A DNA stretch of 64,000 nucleotides from Synechococcus sp. HK01-R (GCF_014217855.1 NZ_CP059059.1:2046001-2110000); one strand, 5' to 3'; positions 10,390 through 19,712 are shown, numbered from the stretch's first letter. Program-made: numbers and translations. Notes: generated by a model from the letters alone, not told the origin.

Positions 10390-10459
10390 GCCGTTGAGCT
10401 CATCCAGTGGCTGACTGTATTGGAAGCCGTTTCGCTACCTTCAATAGGGATTGATCCGA

Positions 10460-12244
10460 GTGCCAGTGAGCCAGAGCGACGTCGATGCTTCAAAGGGTCT
10501 CGAAGACCAGGGCAGCGGCGCGGTCTCCCAGGCTCTGCCGAAGGCCGAACAGCGCAAGCTCGACAGCGATTATCTGCGAGAGCCCCTGCTGACGGAGCTG
10601 AAAAACGAGCTGCCGCAGTTCAGTGAAGACGCCCTGCAGATCCTTAAATTCCACGGCAGTTATCAGCAAGATGATCGCGACCGCCGCGAAAAGGGTCGTG
10701 ACAAGCACTGGCAGATGATGCTGCGGCTGCGCAGCCCAGGTGGCCGCATCCCCGCTGATCTGTTCCTGGCACTGGATGATCTTTCGGATCGCCTCGGTGA
10801 TGGCAGCCTTCGGGCCACGACGCGCCAGGCATTCCAGATGCATGGGGTGGCCAAATCTGACCTCAAAGAGGTCATCGGAACGATCATCCGTCAAATGGGC
10901 TCAACGCTTGCGGCCTGTGGAGACATCAACCGCAACGTGATGGCTCCGGCGGCCCCATTTGAAAAAGATGGCTACCCAGCGGCACGACAACTGGCCGACG
11001 AGATTGCTGACCTGCTCAGTCCTGAAGCTGCTGAAGGCTCCTATCTAGACCTTTGGGTGGATGGAGACCTCAGCTATCGCATCAAACCCAGTCGTGGCGT
11101 GAAAGCGGCCAGACAAAGGCAAAAGGAAGGTGGTGTGAACTCAGGGAGTGAGCAAGAGCCCCTCTACGGCGACACTTATCTGCCACGCAAATTCAAAGTG
11201 GCCGTCACCGTGCCCGGTGACAATTCCGTCGACCTGCTGACCCAGGACATTGGTCTTGTCGCCTTTGCCGATGCCACAGGAGCCCTGAAGGGTTGCAACG
11301 TGTACGTGGGCGGAGGCATGGGTCGAACCCATAACAAGGAGGAGACCTTTGCCCGCGTCGCTGACCCCCTTGGTTACGTAGCAGCCGATCAGGTGTTTGA
11401 CCTGGTTCAGTCGATTCTTGCCCTCCAGAGGGACCACGGAGATCGCCGGCTGCGTCGCCATGCCCGAATGAAGTATCTGCTTCACGACCGGGGGGTGCAG
11501 TGGTTCAAGCAAGAGCTCAAGACACGCTATTTCCAAGGAGAGCTCAAATCACTCCGCAATGAGCCCAAGGCCAAGCTCGTGGATTATCTGGGCTGGCACC
11601 GCCATCGTGCCGGGATGTGGTTCGTTGGGATTCCCCTCCTTTGCGGGCGCTTGCAGGGCGAACTCAAAGCCGGCCTGCGTCGGATCGTGGAGACGTATCA
11701 GCTCGAGATTCGCCTGACCCCCAATCAAGACCTTCTCCTCTGCAATATCGGCACACCGCAACGGGCCGGAGTGCGTCAGGCCCTTGCGGCCCTTGGCATC
11801 GAGACACCTGAATCCCCTGAGGCCCTGGCACGCCACGCCATTGCCTGCCCGGCACTGCCGACCTGCGGCCTGGCGATCACTGAATCAGAGCGAATTCTTC
11901 CGGAGGTCCTCAACCGGCTCAACACCCAACTGGAACGCCTGGCGATCAGTAAACCGATCCTGGTGCGGATGACGGGATGCCCGAACGGTTGTGCACGCCC
12001 CTACATGGCGGAACTCGGACTCGTCGGCAGCGGGGTCAATCAGTATCAACTCTGGTTGGGTGGAAGCGCCAATCTGCAGCGCCTGGCTCGTCCCTTCCTG
12101 GACAAGATGCCGTTGGAATCGCTGGAAACCACCCTTGAGCCTCTGCTGATCAGTTGGCGCGAAGCCGGAGGTCGGCGCACCCTTGGTGATCACATCAGCA
12201 AGCTGGGCGATGCAGCGGTGAGCGAGCTGCTCGCCAGCACCTAA
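10460..12244 (+). CDS. sir: Ferredoxin-dependent sulfite reductase
   Basis: Siroheme and 4Fe-4S enzyme reducing sulfite to sulfide for cysteine synthesis, with ferredoxin as donor. The protein (about 594 residues) has the two-fold repeat of the family: RSPGGRIPADLFLALDD and RATTRQAFQMHG early, and the cluster-binding cysteines in CPALPTCGLA and MTGCPNGCARPYMAELGLVG late. The central GCNVYVGGGMGRTH also fits sulfite reductase better than nitrite reductase. I chose the GTG at 10460 because AGGGA lies nine bases upstream; an in-frame TTG (10451) and GTG (10466) are alternatives. Confidence 0.93.
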   Translation: MPVSQSDVDASKGLEDQGSGAVSQALPKAEQRKLDSDYLREPLLTELKNELPQFSEDALQILKFHGSYQQDDRDRREKGRDKHWQMMLRLRSPGGRIPADLFLALDDLSDRLGDGSLRATTRQAFQMHGVAKSDLKEVIGTIIRQMGSTLAACGDINRNVMAPAAPFEKDGYPAARQLADEIADLLSPEAAEGSYLDLWVDGDLSYRIKPSRGVKAARQRQKEGGVNSGSEQEPLYGDTYLPRKFKVAVTVPGDNSVDLLTQDIGLVAFADATGALKGCNVYVGGGMGRTHNKEETFARVADPLGYVAADQVFDLVQSILALQRDHGDRRLRRHARMKYLLHDRGVQWFKQELKTRYFQGELKSLRNEPKAKLVDYLGWHRHRAGMWFVGIPLLCGRLQGELKAGLRRIVETYQLEIRLTPNQDLLLCNIGTPQRAGVRQALAALGIETPESPEALARHAIACPALPTCGLAITESERILPEVLNRLNTQLERLAISKPILVRMTGCPNGCARPYMAELGLVGSGVNQYQLWLGGSANLQRLARPFLDKMPLESLETTLEPLLISWREAGGRRTLGDHISKLGDAAVSELLAST

Positions 12245-12948
12245 TCCGAGCGTCCGTAGACCGCCTCAGCAGCCGCTGTACGCCAAGCCCACAGTTGATC
12301 TCCGTAACTGAAGTGCCACCACTCATTCGGGTGACGCACGAATCCCGCCACGCTCAGACATGACGCGAGAAGCTCACGGCGTTCATGCCAGACCGCTTCG
12401 GCTGAGTCGGGATTCCGATGCGCGAGCTCCGAGTAGAAGTGCGGCTCTGAGACAGCACCGATCGCATCAATCTCCCCCCCCATATCGAGAGGCATGCCCG
12501 CCTCGGAGACGAGCGTGAGATCCACAGCAGCTCCGGTGCTGTGGGGAGGGGGCGTTGTCGGGTCTGAAGAAGGGGGAGCCCAGAAGCGCTCAACAAGCTG
12601 TCTCACCTCCTCATGCCTCGAGGCCTGGCTTGGTTGACTGGCATCCAACTGTCGGCGCCTGCATTCCTCTAGGAACGCATGCTCCACCATGAAGGACTGA
12701 ACAACCACTGGCCTCCAGGCATCGAAAATGCCGAGCCGCAGGGACGGCTGAAGCCGCTGAAGCTCATCCTGGGCCAGGAGCAATCGCTGCCGAACCCCCT
12801 GCCGCAACCGGAAGGGATCGGAGCCGGGACCGTAGGGAGCCCCCAGAGACGCATAGGGATGCGGCCGCAAACAAAGGAGAGCGGGCTCCAAGGGCAGCAG
12901 AGGCTCACCGCAGTCCCTGATTGGACAATCACGCCAGGGCCTGACCAT
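12241..12948 (-). CDS. VanX-like D-alanyl-D-alanine dipeptidase (M15D)
   Basis: Predicted to hydrolyse D-Ala-D-Ala, here most likely for cell-wall recycling, since no vancomycin-resistance genes are nearby. The VanX zinc-site pattern is visible as STGAAVDLTLV (with an upstream arginine in IFDAWRP) and HPNEWWHFSYGD, in a chain of about 235 residues. The gene converges on sir and overlaps it by four bases. The ATG at 12948 lacks a ribosome site, while a TTG at 12987 has GAGGG upstream, so the N-terminus is uncertain. Confidence 0.85.
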   Translation of the reverse strand: MVRPWRDCPIRDCGEPLLPLEPALLCLRPHPYASLGAPYGPGSDPFRLRQGVRQRLLLAQDELQRLQPSLRLGIFDAWRPVVVQSFMVEHAFLEECRRRQLDASQPSQASRHEEVRQLVERFWAPPSSDPTTPPPHSTGAAVDLTLVSEAGMPLDMGGEIDAIGAVSEPHFYSELAHRNPDSAEAVWHERRELLASCLSVAGFVRHPNEWWHFSYGDQLWAWRTAAAEAVYGRSD

Positions 12949-13389
12949 CAGGACAAGGGTCGTTGCGGCCAGATTGCCAGACCTCAATGCATCGCCCTCA
13001 ACAAGAATGCAAAAGCCGCATCATTTCCACAGAAGGACAGGCGTTTTCCCCAGATTGAGTCTCACGCGGCTCAAGCCCAGGCCAGTCGTCAACCAGACAA
13101 CAGGCGGGGATCTTCCAAAAATCTTGACAAGTCCGAAGAAATTCTTTCATCTCAAAAACAACGAGAGGCCCTGCCCTGAAAACGAAGGCCAACACTGAAA
13201 TCCCTTCGTTTCAACAAAACCAATGCGCGGAATCGACAATGGGCAAACATCGCTGCAACAGGCCCCAAAACGGTGTTGCAAAACACAGAAATCAGAGGGC
13301 AACAGTGGCGCAAGTCTCAGAAGAGACTCAAGCCTGTGGAGAACGCTGTCAGCTGAGCGTGGCCAGTGAGCGGTGTCAGCTGAGCGGTC
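12949..13389. other. Gene-free interval between vanX-like gene and recG
   Basis: About 440 bases without a convincing gene. It is richer in A than its flanks. It contains a 9-bp perfect inverted repeat (13180-13188 with 13203-13211) followed on the minus strand by TTTT, which could end recG transcription. On the plus strand there is TTGACA (13124-13129) with a weak -10-like TCATCT 17 bases on. Two copies of a 13-base repeat TGTCAGCTGAGCG (13347 and 13374) lie just past the recG stop. I see no tRNA-like or known small-RNA signature. Confidence 0.5.
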
Positions 13390-15861
13390 TCAGTTCAGCT
13401 GGCCTGCTGCGGTCAGACGACGTTGCTGTTCCTCAAGCAATTGACGCAGAGTCGGGTACTGCTCCAAAGCGGGATCCTGGCGAATGAGGCTTGAAGCCTC
13501 CTCCCGCGCTTCCTCGAGCACACTGCCATCATCCGCAAGACTGGCCAGGGCGAGATCAGGCAGGCCCGACTGGCGTGTTCCAAGCACCTGTCCTGGTCCG
13601 CGCAAGCGCAGATCCATCTCAGCGATCTCGAAGCCGTCATGGGAGCGCACCAACACCTCAAGTCGCTGACGAGCCAGCAGATTGCGGCTGTCATTCACCA
13701 GGAGACAGTGGGACGCTGCAGCACCGCGCCCGACACGTCCGCGCAGTTGATGCAATTGGGCCAGACCGAAACGATCGGCATGATCAATCATCATCACGCT
13801 GGCTTCCGGCACATCAACACCCACCTCCACCACGGTCGTAGACACGAGCACATCACAACGCCCTTCTGCAAACGCTCGGATCACAGACTGCTTGTCAGCA
13901 CTGTTCAATCGGCCATGCAATAAGCCCACGGATCGATCTGGAAAGATCTCCTCACTCAACTGGCGATGCACATCCACCGCTGATCGCAGATCAAGTTTTT
14001 CCGATTCCTCCACCAGCGGCAGAACCACGTAGGCCCGTTGTCCCTTGGCGATCTCACTGGCGATGAGGTCATAGGCCTCCTGGCGAGATGTTGACGCCAG
14101 TAGCTGCGTCTGGATCGGGGTGCGTCCTGGTGGTAGTTCGTCGATCTGACTGACATCGAGATCACCGTGGAGGGAGAGCGCCAACGTGCGGGGGATCGGA
14201 GTCGCCGTCATCGTGAGCAGGTGGGGTTGCAACCCTTTGGCAAGCAATCGGTTGCGCTGCTTCACCCCGAACCGATGTTGCTCATCCACCACGACCAGCC
14301 CAAGGCGAGAAAAATCCACAGGATCTTCAATCAACGCGTGGGTTCCAACCAGAATCTGCAGAGTTCCGTTCGCCAGATCAGTCAGCATTCGCCGCCGAGC
14401 GGGCCTTGGCGTTGAGCCTGTCAACAGTTCCACCGTGACATTGAGTGGGATCAACCAACGACAAAGACCGCGATAGTGCTGCTCTGCAAGGACCTCGGTC
14501 GGTGCCATCAGAGCCCCTTGCCAACCTGACTCAACCGCCTTGAGAAGGGCCGCGATGGCCACCACGGTTTTGCCACTGCCCACATCCCCCTGGACCAATC
14601 GCGCCATCGGTTCCGCGCGAGCCAGATCCTGCTCAATCTCCGCCAACACACGCTGCTGTGCAGCCGTGAATTGAAAGGGCAGCTGCTCGAGAAACCGACC
14701 AACCAAGCCATCCCGCTGGCCAGCAATCGACAACACCGGAGCCTGTCGCTGGCGCCAACGAGACCGACGCTGCATCAGACCGAGCTGTAGCAACAGGAAT
14801 TCGTCGAACACAAGACGGCGGCGGGCTTGTTGCAGTTGCTCCCGGTCGCTGGGTTGGTGGATCACACGCAGGGCGTCCGGTCTAGGCATGAGCTGCCGGC
14901 GGCGTTGCGTCTCAATTGGCAGCGGGTCCGACCATTGGGATGAAGCCGGCAGGACCGTCTCCACGAGACTGCGCATGCGATCAGCACTCAGTCCCTCTGT
15001 GAGTGCATAAACCGGGATTAATCGACCGATCTGGCGGGAACGCAAGGGAGAACTGGCGCTCTCCATGACTTCAATCAGCGGATCCTGAAAACTCACGCCA
15101 TAGGGGCCAGTTTTCACCAAACCACTGACGGCCACCGTGGCACCCGGTGGATAAAGACGCGCCTGAGCATGAAGGGCAGCAGGTGAACTGAAGCGACGAC
15201 CGGCTAAGAAGCGTGTGACTTTCAAGCGGCCGGTGGGATCTTGCAGCTGCAGTTCGAGGATCGAAAGGTTGGGATTACGCGGACTCGTGAAGCCATGGCA
15301 ACGACGCACTGTGGCCACAATCGTCGCCGTCTCCCCTGGCTCAAGGGCTTCGATCCGTCGCAATGCTGAGTAATCGACGTAGTCGCGGGGGAAATACAGC
15401 AAAAGGTCCCGCACCACAAGCAAACCAAGAGCGGCCAATCGTTCAGCAAGCTTTGGTCCAATCCCGCGAACCTTGGAGAGGGCTGCGTCCAAGGCCAGCG
15501 ACTCACGGCCGTTCCCTGTTGAAGACGACACTGGGGCCGCCTGAACACGGAGACGCGGCGGGGCCATGGGAGTGGAGGGCTCCAAGCGTTGGCGAAGGCC
15601 GTGGAGCCACTGACGCGTGGTGGTCACCAATCGCCGTCGAGACGGTTCCTCCAGCTCCGGATAGCCGGCGAACTCCTGGGCCAACGTCGCCAAACGGTGA
15701 AGGCTGTCCTGCGGCAGGGGACAGGGGGGAGGAGCAGCGCACTGTCGACTCAGGAACGCATGAAAACGCTCCTGACGCCCTTGCAGATTGGAGAAACCCC
15801 GATCCGCTTCGAGGCCGAGGGCGGTCTGCAAAGGCTGCAGCCATGCCTTCAGAACATCCAT
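13390..15861 (-). CDS. recG: ATP-dependent DNA helicase RecG
   Basis: Superfamily 2 helicase that regresses stalled forks and processes Holliday junctions. An OB-fold wedge domain (around VVRDLLLYFPRDYVDYS) is followed by the helicase core: Walker A VQGDVGSGKTVVA, DEQHRFG for motif II (DEQH), TATPIPRTLA and the C-terminal RGRVGRG. The reading frame extends upstream into the preceding gene; the ATG at 15861 gives 823 residues and avoids overlap, while a GTG at 15927 would give about 845. It is the last gene of the rpsB, tsf, unknown, recG series. Confidence 0.93.
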   Translation of the reverse strand: MDVLKAWLQPLQTALGLEADRGFSNLQGRQERFHAFLSRQCAAPPPCPLPQDSLHRLATLAQEFAGYPELEEPSRRRLVTTTRQWLHGLRQRLEPSTPMAPPRLRVQAAPVSSSTGNGRESLALDAALSKVRGIGPKLAERLAALGLLVVRDLLLYFPRDYVDYSALRRIEALEPGETATIVATVRRCHGFTSPRNPNLSILELQLQDPTGRLKVTRFLAGRRFSSPAALHAQARLYPPGATVAVSGLVKTGPYGVSFQDPLIEVMESASSPLRSRQIGRLIPVYALTEGLSADRMRSLVETVLPASSQWSDPLPIETQRRRQLMPRPDALRVIHQPSDREQLQQARRRLVFDEFLLLQLGLMQRRSRWRQRQAPVLSIAGQRDGLVGRFLEQLPFQFTAAQQRVLAEIEQDLARAEPMARLVQGDVGSGKTVVAIAALLKAVESGWQGALMAPTEVLAEQHYRGLCRWLIPLNVTVELLTGSTPRPARRRMLTDLANGTLQILVGTHALIEDPVDFSRLGLVVVDEQHRFGVKQRNRLLAKGLQPHLLTMTATPIPRTLALSLHGDLDVSQIDELPPGRTPIQTQLLASTSRQEAYDLIASEIAKGQRAYVVLPLVEESEKLDLRSAVDVHRQLSEEIFPDRSVGLLHGRLNSADKQSVIRAFAEGRCDVLVSTTVVEVGVDVPEASVMMIDHADRFGLAQLHQLRGRVGRGAAASHCLLVNDSRNLLARQRLEVLVRSHDGFEIAEMDLRLRGPGQVLGTRQSGLPDLALASLADDGSVLEEAREEASSLIRQDPALEQYPTLRQLLEEQQRRLTAAGQLN

Positions 15862-15884
15862 CTCCCGCGCCGAGAGCGCAGGCT

Positions 15885-17084
15885 TCAGGCTCTCGTCTGG
15901 GGGTCGCTCGGAGGGCTGGGCCACCACTGCTCTTGCACCTGCCGGATCGTGGAACGCCGCTGCCAGTGGCGTTGCTTTTGCACCATTGTGAGCAGTTCCC
16001 GCCGCCGATGACGCAGACGCATGCGACAACGACGCAGCTCAGCGTGATCAAATTCCAGCTCTGAGGGACGAAGCAGCAGGCAGCTGAGTTCGACCCACTG
16101 ATCCACAGAGGCTTCAGGGAGTGGAACACGAAGCCTCAGAAGGTTGGATGCGGCCGGGAGACTCTCGACCTGACCACTCAGCGCTGCATCGAGCAGGCTG
16201 ATGGGCAACAGGCTGGAGGCCAATCCTGAGCGCATCAGCTCAACATTCAACGCGTGGGACAAATTGCGCAGACGCCTCAACAAAGCACGATCAAGACCGT
16301 CCAACCAACGCACAAGCTCCCTGGGCATGGCTGGCAACAGACCAGACCCCGCCTCAGTTGAGGGGAGGGAACGGGGCCATGAATCCTGCTCTGAACCCCC
16401 TGAAGACTCGGCAGCAACCATCGCCTGGCCTGCCATCACGAACAACGAGCGCAACATCGCCAAATCAGATGTGGCTCCCTGCCCAGACCACTCACTCTGC
16501 AGCGAGTCGTCGTCCTCAATCTCGTCCTCCTCTGGAAGGCTCTGCTCCGTGGGGATCTCCTCGTGGTCTGCCTGCTCGAGCTCAGCCAAATCCATCTCGC
16601 TGTCCTCCTGCCCACCGTTAGGCAGGAGACCCTGAAGCAGCGAGGGCTGCTGGATCGGAGGATCCAGGCTCAGTTGGATCGACTGCGTCGCCCTAGGGCC
16701 TGAATCAGTCGGTGACAGCTCAGGGTGAACCGCGTCAGTCGGCCGATCCTCCAGCAACGCTTTCTGGGCTTGCTGGACTCTGACCACCTGTTCGCGCGAG
16801 ATCTGACGGGAGAGATCCATCAGCTGCTCAATGGTGAGAAGAGAACAGCAGCGCTGAACCAGCGCATCAATCCTTCCCTGAATCTCGGCCCGTCGCGCCA
16901 CGTCGATTGCCGCCAGACGCTGACCGTCATCAGCAGTCAATAGCGTGGCCAGAGACGCACGGACAGCTGGTGGGAGCAGATCTCGAAGGATCTGCAGATA
17001 AAGCGCCTGCTCGCGATAAAGACGTGGGGCCATGGACTGCCCCCACGTCTCAAGACGGGCAAGTTGTTCGCTGGGATCGGGCAA
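15885..17084 (-). CDS. Conserved picocyanobacterial protein of unknown function
   Basis: A 399-residue soluble, mostly helical protein that I do not recognise. The N-terminal 120 residues are Leu/Arg/Gln-rich and look alpha-helical. A central acidic linker (about 160-215, rich in D and E, e.g. PEEDEIEDDDS) separates them from a second helical domain with paired basic stretches near the C-terminus (RRCRMRLRHRRREL). No signal peptide or membrane segment is visible. It lies 32 bases after tsf and 23 bases before recG, so it is probably co-transcribed with both. Confidence 0.72.
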   Translation of the reverse strand: MPDPSEQLARLETWGQSMAPRLYREQALYLQILRDLLPPAVRASLATLLTADDGQRLAAIDVARRAEIQGRIDALVQRCCSLLTIEQLMDLSRQISREQVVRVQQAQKALLEDRPTDAVHPELSPTDSGPRATQSIQLSLDPPIQQPSLLQGLLPNGGQEDSEMDLAELEQADHEEIPTEQSLPEEDEIEDDDSLQSEWSGQGATSDLAMLRSLFVMAGQAMVAAESSGGSEQDSWPRSLPSTEAGSGLLPAMPRELVRWLDGLDRALLRRLRNLSHALNVELMRSGLASSLLPISLLDAALSGQVESLPAASNLLRLRVPLPEASVDQWVELSCLLLRPSELEFDHAELRRCRMRLRHRRRELLTMVQKQRHWQRRSTIRQVQEQWWPSPPSDPQTRA

Positions 17085-17116
17085 CGGGGAAGAAATGCCG
17101 TATCTCGGCAGGCTGA

Positions 17117-17773
17117 TCAGCCAGCCGTCATGGAGGCGACTTCAGTGGCGAAGTCCACCTGCTCAATCTCGATACCCTCGCCAAGGGTGTAACGGGTGAA
17201 GCGACGCACCTTGACGTTTTCACCAATCTTGCCGGCGGCCTGCTTAACCAGCTCAGCAACAGTGATCGAGCTGTCCTTGATGAAGGGCTGCTCCATCAGA
17301 GCAAGCTCCTTGAGGCGCTTGCCGATACGGCCCTCAACGATCTTCTCCTTCATCGCTTCAGGCTTGCCATCCAGGTCGTCACGACCCATCTCAATCGCCT
17401 TTTCGCGGTCGCGAATCTCGTCAGGGATCTCGTCAGTGGTGACGTATTCGACGTTGGGGCATGCGGCCACCTGCATGGCCACATCGCGGAGCAGCTCCTG
17501 GAACATGTCGCCACGTGCCACAAAGTCGGTCTCGCAGTTCACCTCAACCAGAACACCCACGCGGGCGCCGGTGTGGATGTAGCTGCCGATCGAGCCCTCA
17601 GCGGCGGTACGGCCGGACTTCTTCTCAGCGCTGGCAATGCCCTTCTGCCGCAACCACTCAATGGCCTTATCGCAATCACCATCGGTCGCTGCAAGGGCTT
17701 TCTTGCAATCCATCATTCCCGCGCCGGTCTTATCGCGCAGGTCCTTGACAAGCTTGGCGGAAACGGCAGCCAT
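17117..17773 (-). CDS. tsf: Translation elongation factor Ts
   Basis: Guanine nucleotide exchange factor for EF-Tu. At 218 residues it is the short cyanobacterial form. The N-terminal UBA-like signature [18 protein letters not shown] is intact, as is the core [16 protein letters not shown]. It follows rpsB with an 88-base spacer that contains a long hairpin, the arrangement in which many bacteria tune the S2:EF-Ts ratio. Confidence 0.97.
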   Translation of the reverse strand: MAAVSAKLVKDLRDKTGAGMMDCKKALAATDGDCDKAIEWLRQKGIASAEKKSGRTAAEGSIGSYIHTGARVGVLVEVNCETDFVARGDMFQELLRDVAMQVAACPNVEYVTTDEIPDEIRDREKAIEMGRDDLDGKPEAMKEKIVEGRIGKRLKELALMEQPFIKDSSITVAELVKQAAGKIGENVKVRRFTRYTLGEGIEIEQVDFATEVASMTAG

Positions 17774-17809
17774 CGTGAAGAGGTGGTGGTGGGAACTGGA
17801 AATGGAGAA

Positions 17810-17837
17810 CCGCCGACCCGCTCAAGCGGAACGGCGG
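17810..17837 (-). promoter_or_regulatory. Hairpin in the rpsB-tsf spacer
   Basis: Inverted repeat with two perfect blocks, CCGCCG/CGGCGG outside and CCGC/GCGG inside, separated by one 2x2 internal loop and closed by a four-base loop. No T-run follows on the minus strand, so it is not a classical terminator. It may be a processing site, a partial attenuator or a 3' stabiliser for rpsB mRNA. Confidence 0.7.
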
Positions 17838-17861
17838 CGTGAACTTAGCGGTTCGAGGACC

Positions 17862-18581
17862 TCAGCCTTCGGCGTCGTCGGCACCGCGCTGATCATTGGC
17901 ACCGTGACGGCCCTCATTGATCGCATCGGCAAGGCGGCTGAGCACGAGCTGAACGGAGCGGACAGCGTCGTCATTGCAAGGAATCGGCACCTCGCACAGA
18001 TCAGGGTCGCAATTGGTGTCCAGCATCGACACCAGAGGAATATCAAGCTTGCGTGCCTCGAGCACAGCATTGGTCTCGCGTCGCTGATCGACAAGAACCA
18101 CAACATCCGGGAGGCGGCGCATGTTCTTCAGACCACCCAGATATTTCTGGAGTCGATCGAGCTCACGACGGAGAACAGCGGCCTCTTTCTTGGGGCGCAT
18201 GGCGATGGCTCCGCTGGATTCCATGCGCTCAAGATCCTTGAGGCGATCAATCCGGGCCTTCATGGTGGTCCAGTTGGTGAGCATGCCGCCCAGCCAGCGC
18301 TGGTTCACATAGGACGCTCCGCAACGGGCGGCTTCGAGAGCCACCACTTCGGACGCCTGCTTTTTAGTGCCGACAAACAGAAACCGCTTGCCGCTGCGTG
18401 CAGCGGAGCGAACCCACTTGTAGGCGTTGTTCATGCAGACAGCGGTCTGCACGAGGTCAATAATGTGCACCCCGTTGCGCGCGCAATAGATGTAGCGCGA
18501 CATCTTGGGGTTCCAGCGACGGGTCTGGTGCCCAAAGTGGGCGCCAGCTTCCATCATCTCAGCGAGAGTGACAACAGCCAT
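17862..18581 (-). CDS. rpsB: 30S ribosomal protein S2
   Basis: Small-subunit protein S2, 239 residues. Diagnostic segments are [20 protein letters not shown] at the N-terminus, [22 protein letters not shown] and the late [19 protein letters not shown]. The ten bases before the ATG contain no Shine-Dalgarno sequence; immediately upstream of them is a highly structured leader, described separately, that may control translation. Confidence 0.97.
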   Translation of the reverse strand: MAVVTLAEMMEAGAHFGHQTRRWNPKMSRYIYCARNGVHIIDLVQTAVCMNNAYKWVRSAARSGKRFLFVGTKKQASEVVALEAARCGASYVNQRWLGGMLTNWTTMKARIDRLKDLERMESSGAIAMRPKKEAAVLRRELDRLQKYLGGLKNMRRLPDVVVLVDQRRETNAVLEARKLDIPLVSMLDTNCDPDLCEVPIPCNDDAVRSVQLVLSRLADAINEGRHGANDQRGADDAEG

Positions 18582-18591
18582 GGGAGTTGAG

Positions 18592-18654
18592 GTTTCGGGT
18601 TCGCCTCCACCTGTCAGGGATGGTCATGGGACCAGCACCCGAAACAGACAGGTG
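18592..18654 (-). promoter_or_regulatory. Predicted pseudoknot/switch in the rpsB leader
   Basis: Reading the minus strand 5' to 3': arm a CACCTGTC (18654-18647), arm b GTTTCGGGT (18645-18637), a 21-base loop, arm a' GACAGGTG (18615-18608), seven bases, and arm b' ACCCGAAAC (18600-18592). Both pairs are perfect (8 and 9 bp) and they interleave, so the RNA can form an H-type pseudoknot or two mutually exclusive hairpins. The 21-base loop itself contains a perfect 5-bp hairpin (18634-18630 with 18625-18621). Arm b' ends ten bases before the rpsB ATG. In E. coli, S2 represses its own operon through the leader, so autoregulation is the natural hypothesis. Confidence 0.65.
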
Positions 18655-18694
18655 TGCGGTTTGAAAGGACCAGATGAACCTACCAAAGCAAGGT

Positions 18695-19627
18695 TCAAGC
18701 CATCCCTTGCTGGCGAGCTTCAAGCGCCATAGCCCGCACCCCGATCCGATTGAGGGGTAGCCGGAGCAATTCCATCGCCAGATCGGGCCGCCCGCGGCGA
18801 ATGAGCCAGGCAAGCAGCGGCCTCAGGGAGCGTTCGTTCAGCAGACCGCCAAGGGTGAGCAGCTCCCAAAGCAAGCGATGCAACCAGGTGAACTGAATGA
18901 TGAATCGCACCCGGCGGCTGGGGTGCTTGCGATAAAAAACCAGCCCCATCTTGGCTCGCTCACGCTCCACCCTGATCAAATCGGGGATCTGCTCAAGACG
19001 GAATGCCGGATGCCAGTGATACCCCACCGCCTGAGGGCACTTGACGAGAACAACACCCATCTGGCGGAGTCGCTCACCGAGTTCAAGATCCTCCCAGCCG
19101 TAAAGGCGGAAACCGGTGTCGAAGAGTCCAGACCGTTCCAGGACCTGTCGATCGATCGCCACATTGCCAGTGGCGAAATAGGCCCAGGACAAATCGCGGA
19201 GTTTGTGTCGTTCAGCGGTGGGGCTCTCAAAATTGGCGGTGTTGATCACAGCGCCATAGGTGAAACAAAGCCGATCACCGCGCTGACTCCAGGACTGTTT
19301 CAAGGCCGCCGCGTGGGAGGCCAGAAATGTGGGAGTGACCACAAGATCGCTATCGATGAAAACAATCACGTCACCACGAGCGTGATCGACACCCCGGTTC
19401 CGCCCCTCCGCGGGCCCGCCATGGGCCTGCTCCACCAGACGCACATGCGGAAAGCGACCAGCGTCCCGACGCAGCCAGTCAGGCGTGCCATCACTGGAGC
19501 CGTCATCGACCACCACCACCTCATAGGCCTCGAGGTCGGTAGTCAGGCGCTGATCCTCCAAGGCCAGCAGACACTTCTCCAGGATCGGCCGCCGGTTGTA
19601 GGTGGGGATGACGACGCTGGCAAACAT
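18695..19627 (-). CDS. Family 2 glycosyltransferase
   Basis: A GT-A fold sugar transferase, about 310 residues from the ATG at 19627. The N-terminal half has SVVIPTYNRRPILEKC, VVVDDGSSDGTPDW for nucleotide binding and VIVFIDSDLVV carrying the metal-binding DxD-type motif. The mid-region FATGNVAIDRQVLERSGLFD and GWEDLELGERLRQMG match glycosyltransferases that build surface polysaccharides. The C-terminus is amphipathic rather than clearly membrane-spanning. The acceptor is unknown. The gene stands alone between a terminator and the rpsB leader. Confidence 0.85.
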   Translation of the reverse strand: MFASVVIPTYNRRPILEKCLLALEDQRLTTDLEAYEVVVVDDGSSDGTPDWLRRDAGRFPHVRLVEQAHGGPAEGRNRGVDHARGDVIVFIDSDLVVTPTFLASHAAALKQSWSQRGDRLCFTYGAVINTANFESPTAERHKLRDLSWAYFATGNVAIDRQVLERSGLFDTGFRLYGWEDLELGERLRQMGVVLVKCPQAVGYHWHPAFRLEQIPDLIRVERERAKMGLVFYRKHPSRRVRFIIQFTWLHRLLWELLTLGGLLNERSLRPLLAWLIRRGRPDLAMELLRLPLNRIGVRAMALEARQQGMA

Positions 19628-19666
19628 CCGCACAGGACCGGCAAGGACCCACAGCCTAAAGACATG

Positions 19667-19689
19667 AAAAAAGGGGGCCAAGGCCCCCC
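19667..19689 (-). terminator. Intrinsic terminator after the 51-residue gene
   Basis: A perfect GC-only stem (19673-19679 with 19682-19688) with a tight loop, followed on the minus strand by six T. It ends the transcript of the small basic protein gene just upstream and separates it from the glycosyltransferase. Confidence 0.85.
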
Positions 19690-19712
19690 TGAAACGAAAG
19701 CAAGAACGGAAT

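Noticed and set aside
12241-12948. Vancomycin resistance cluster suggested by VanX-like and VanY-like genes
   Set aside because: The two genes are 6 kb apart, in different operons, with no vanH, vanA or vanRS; a cell-wall recycling role is more likely.
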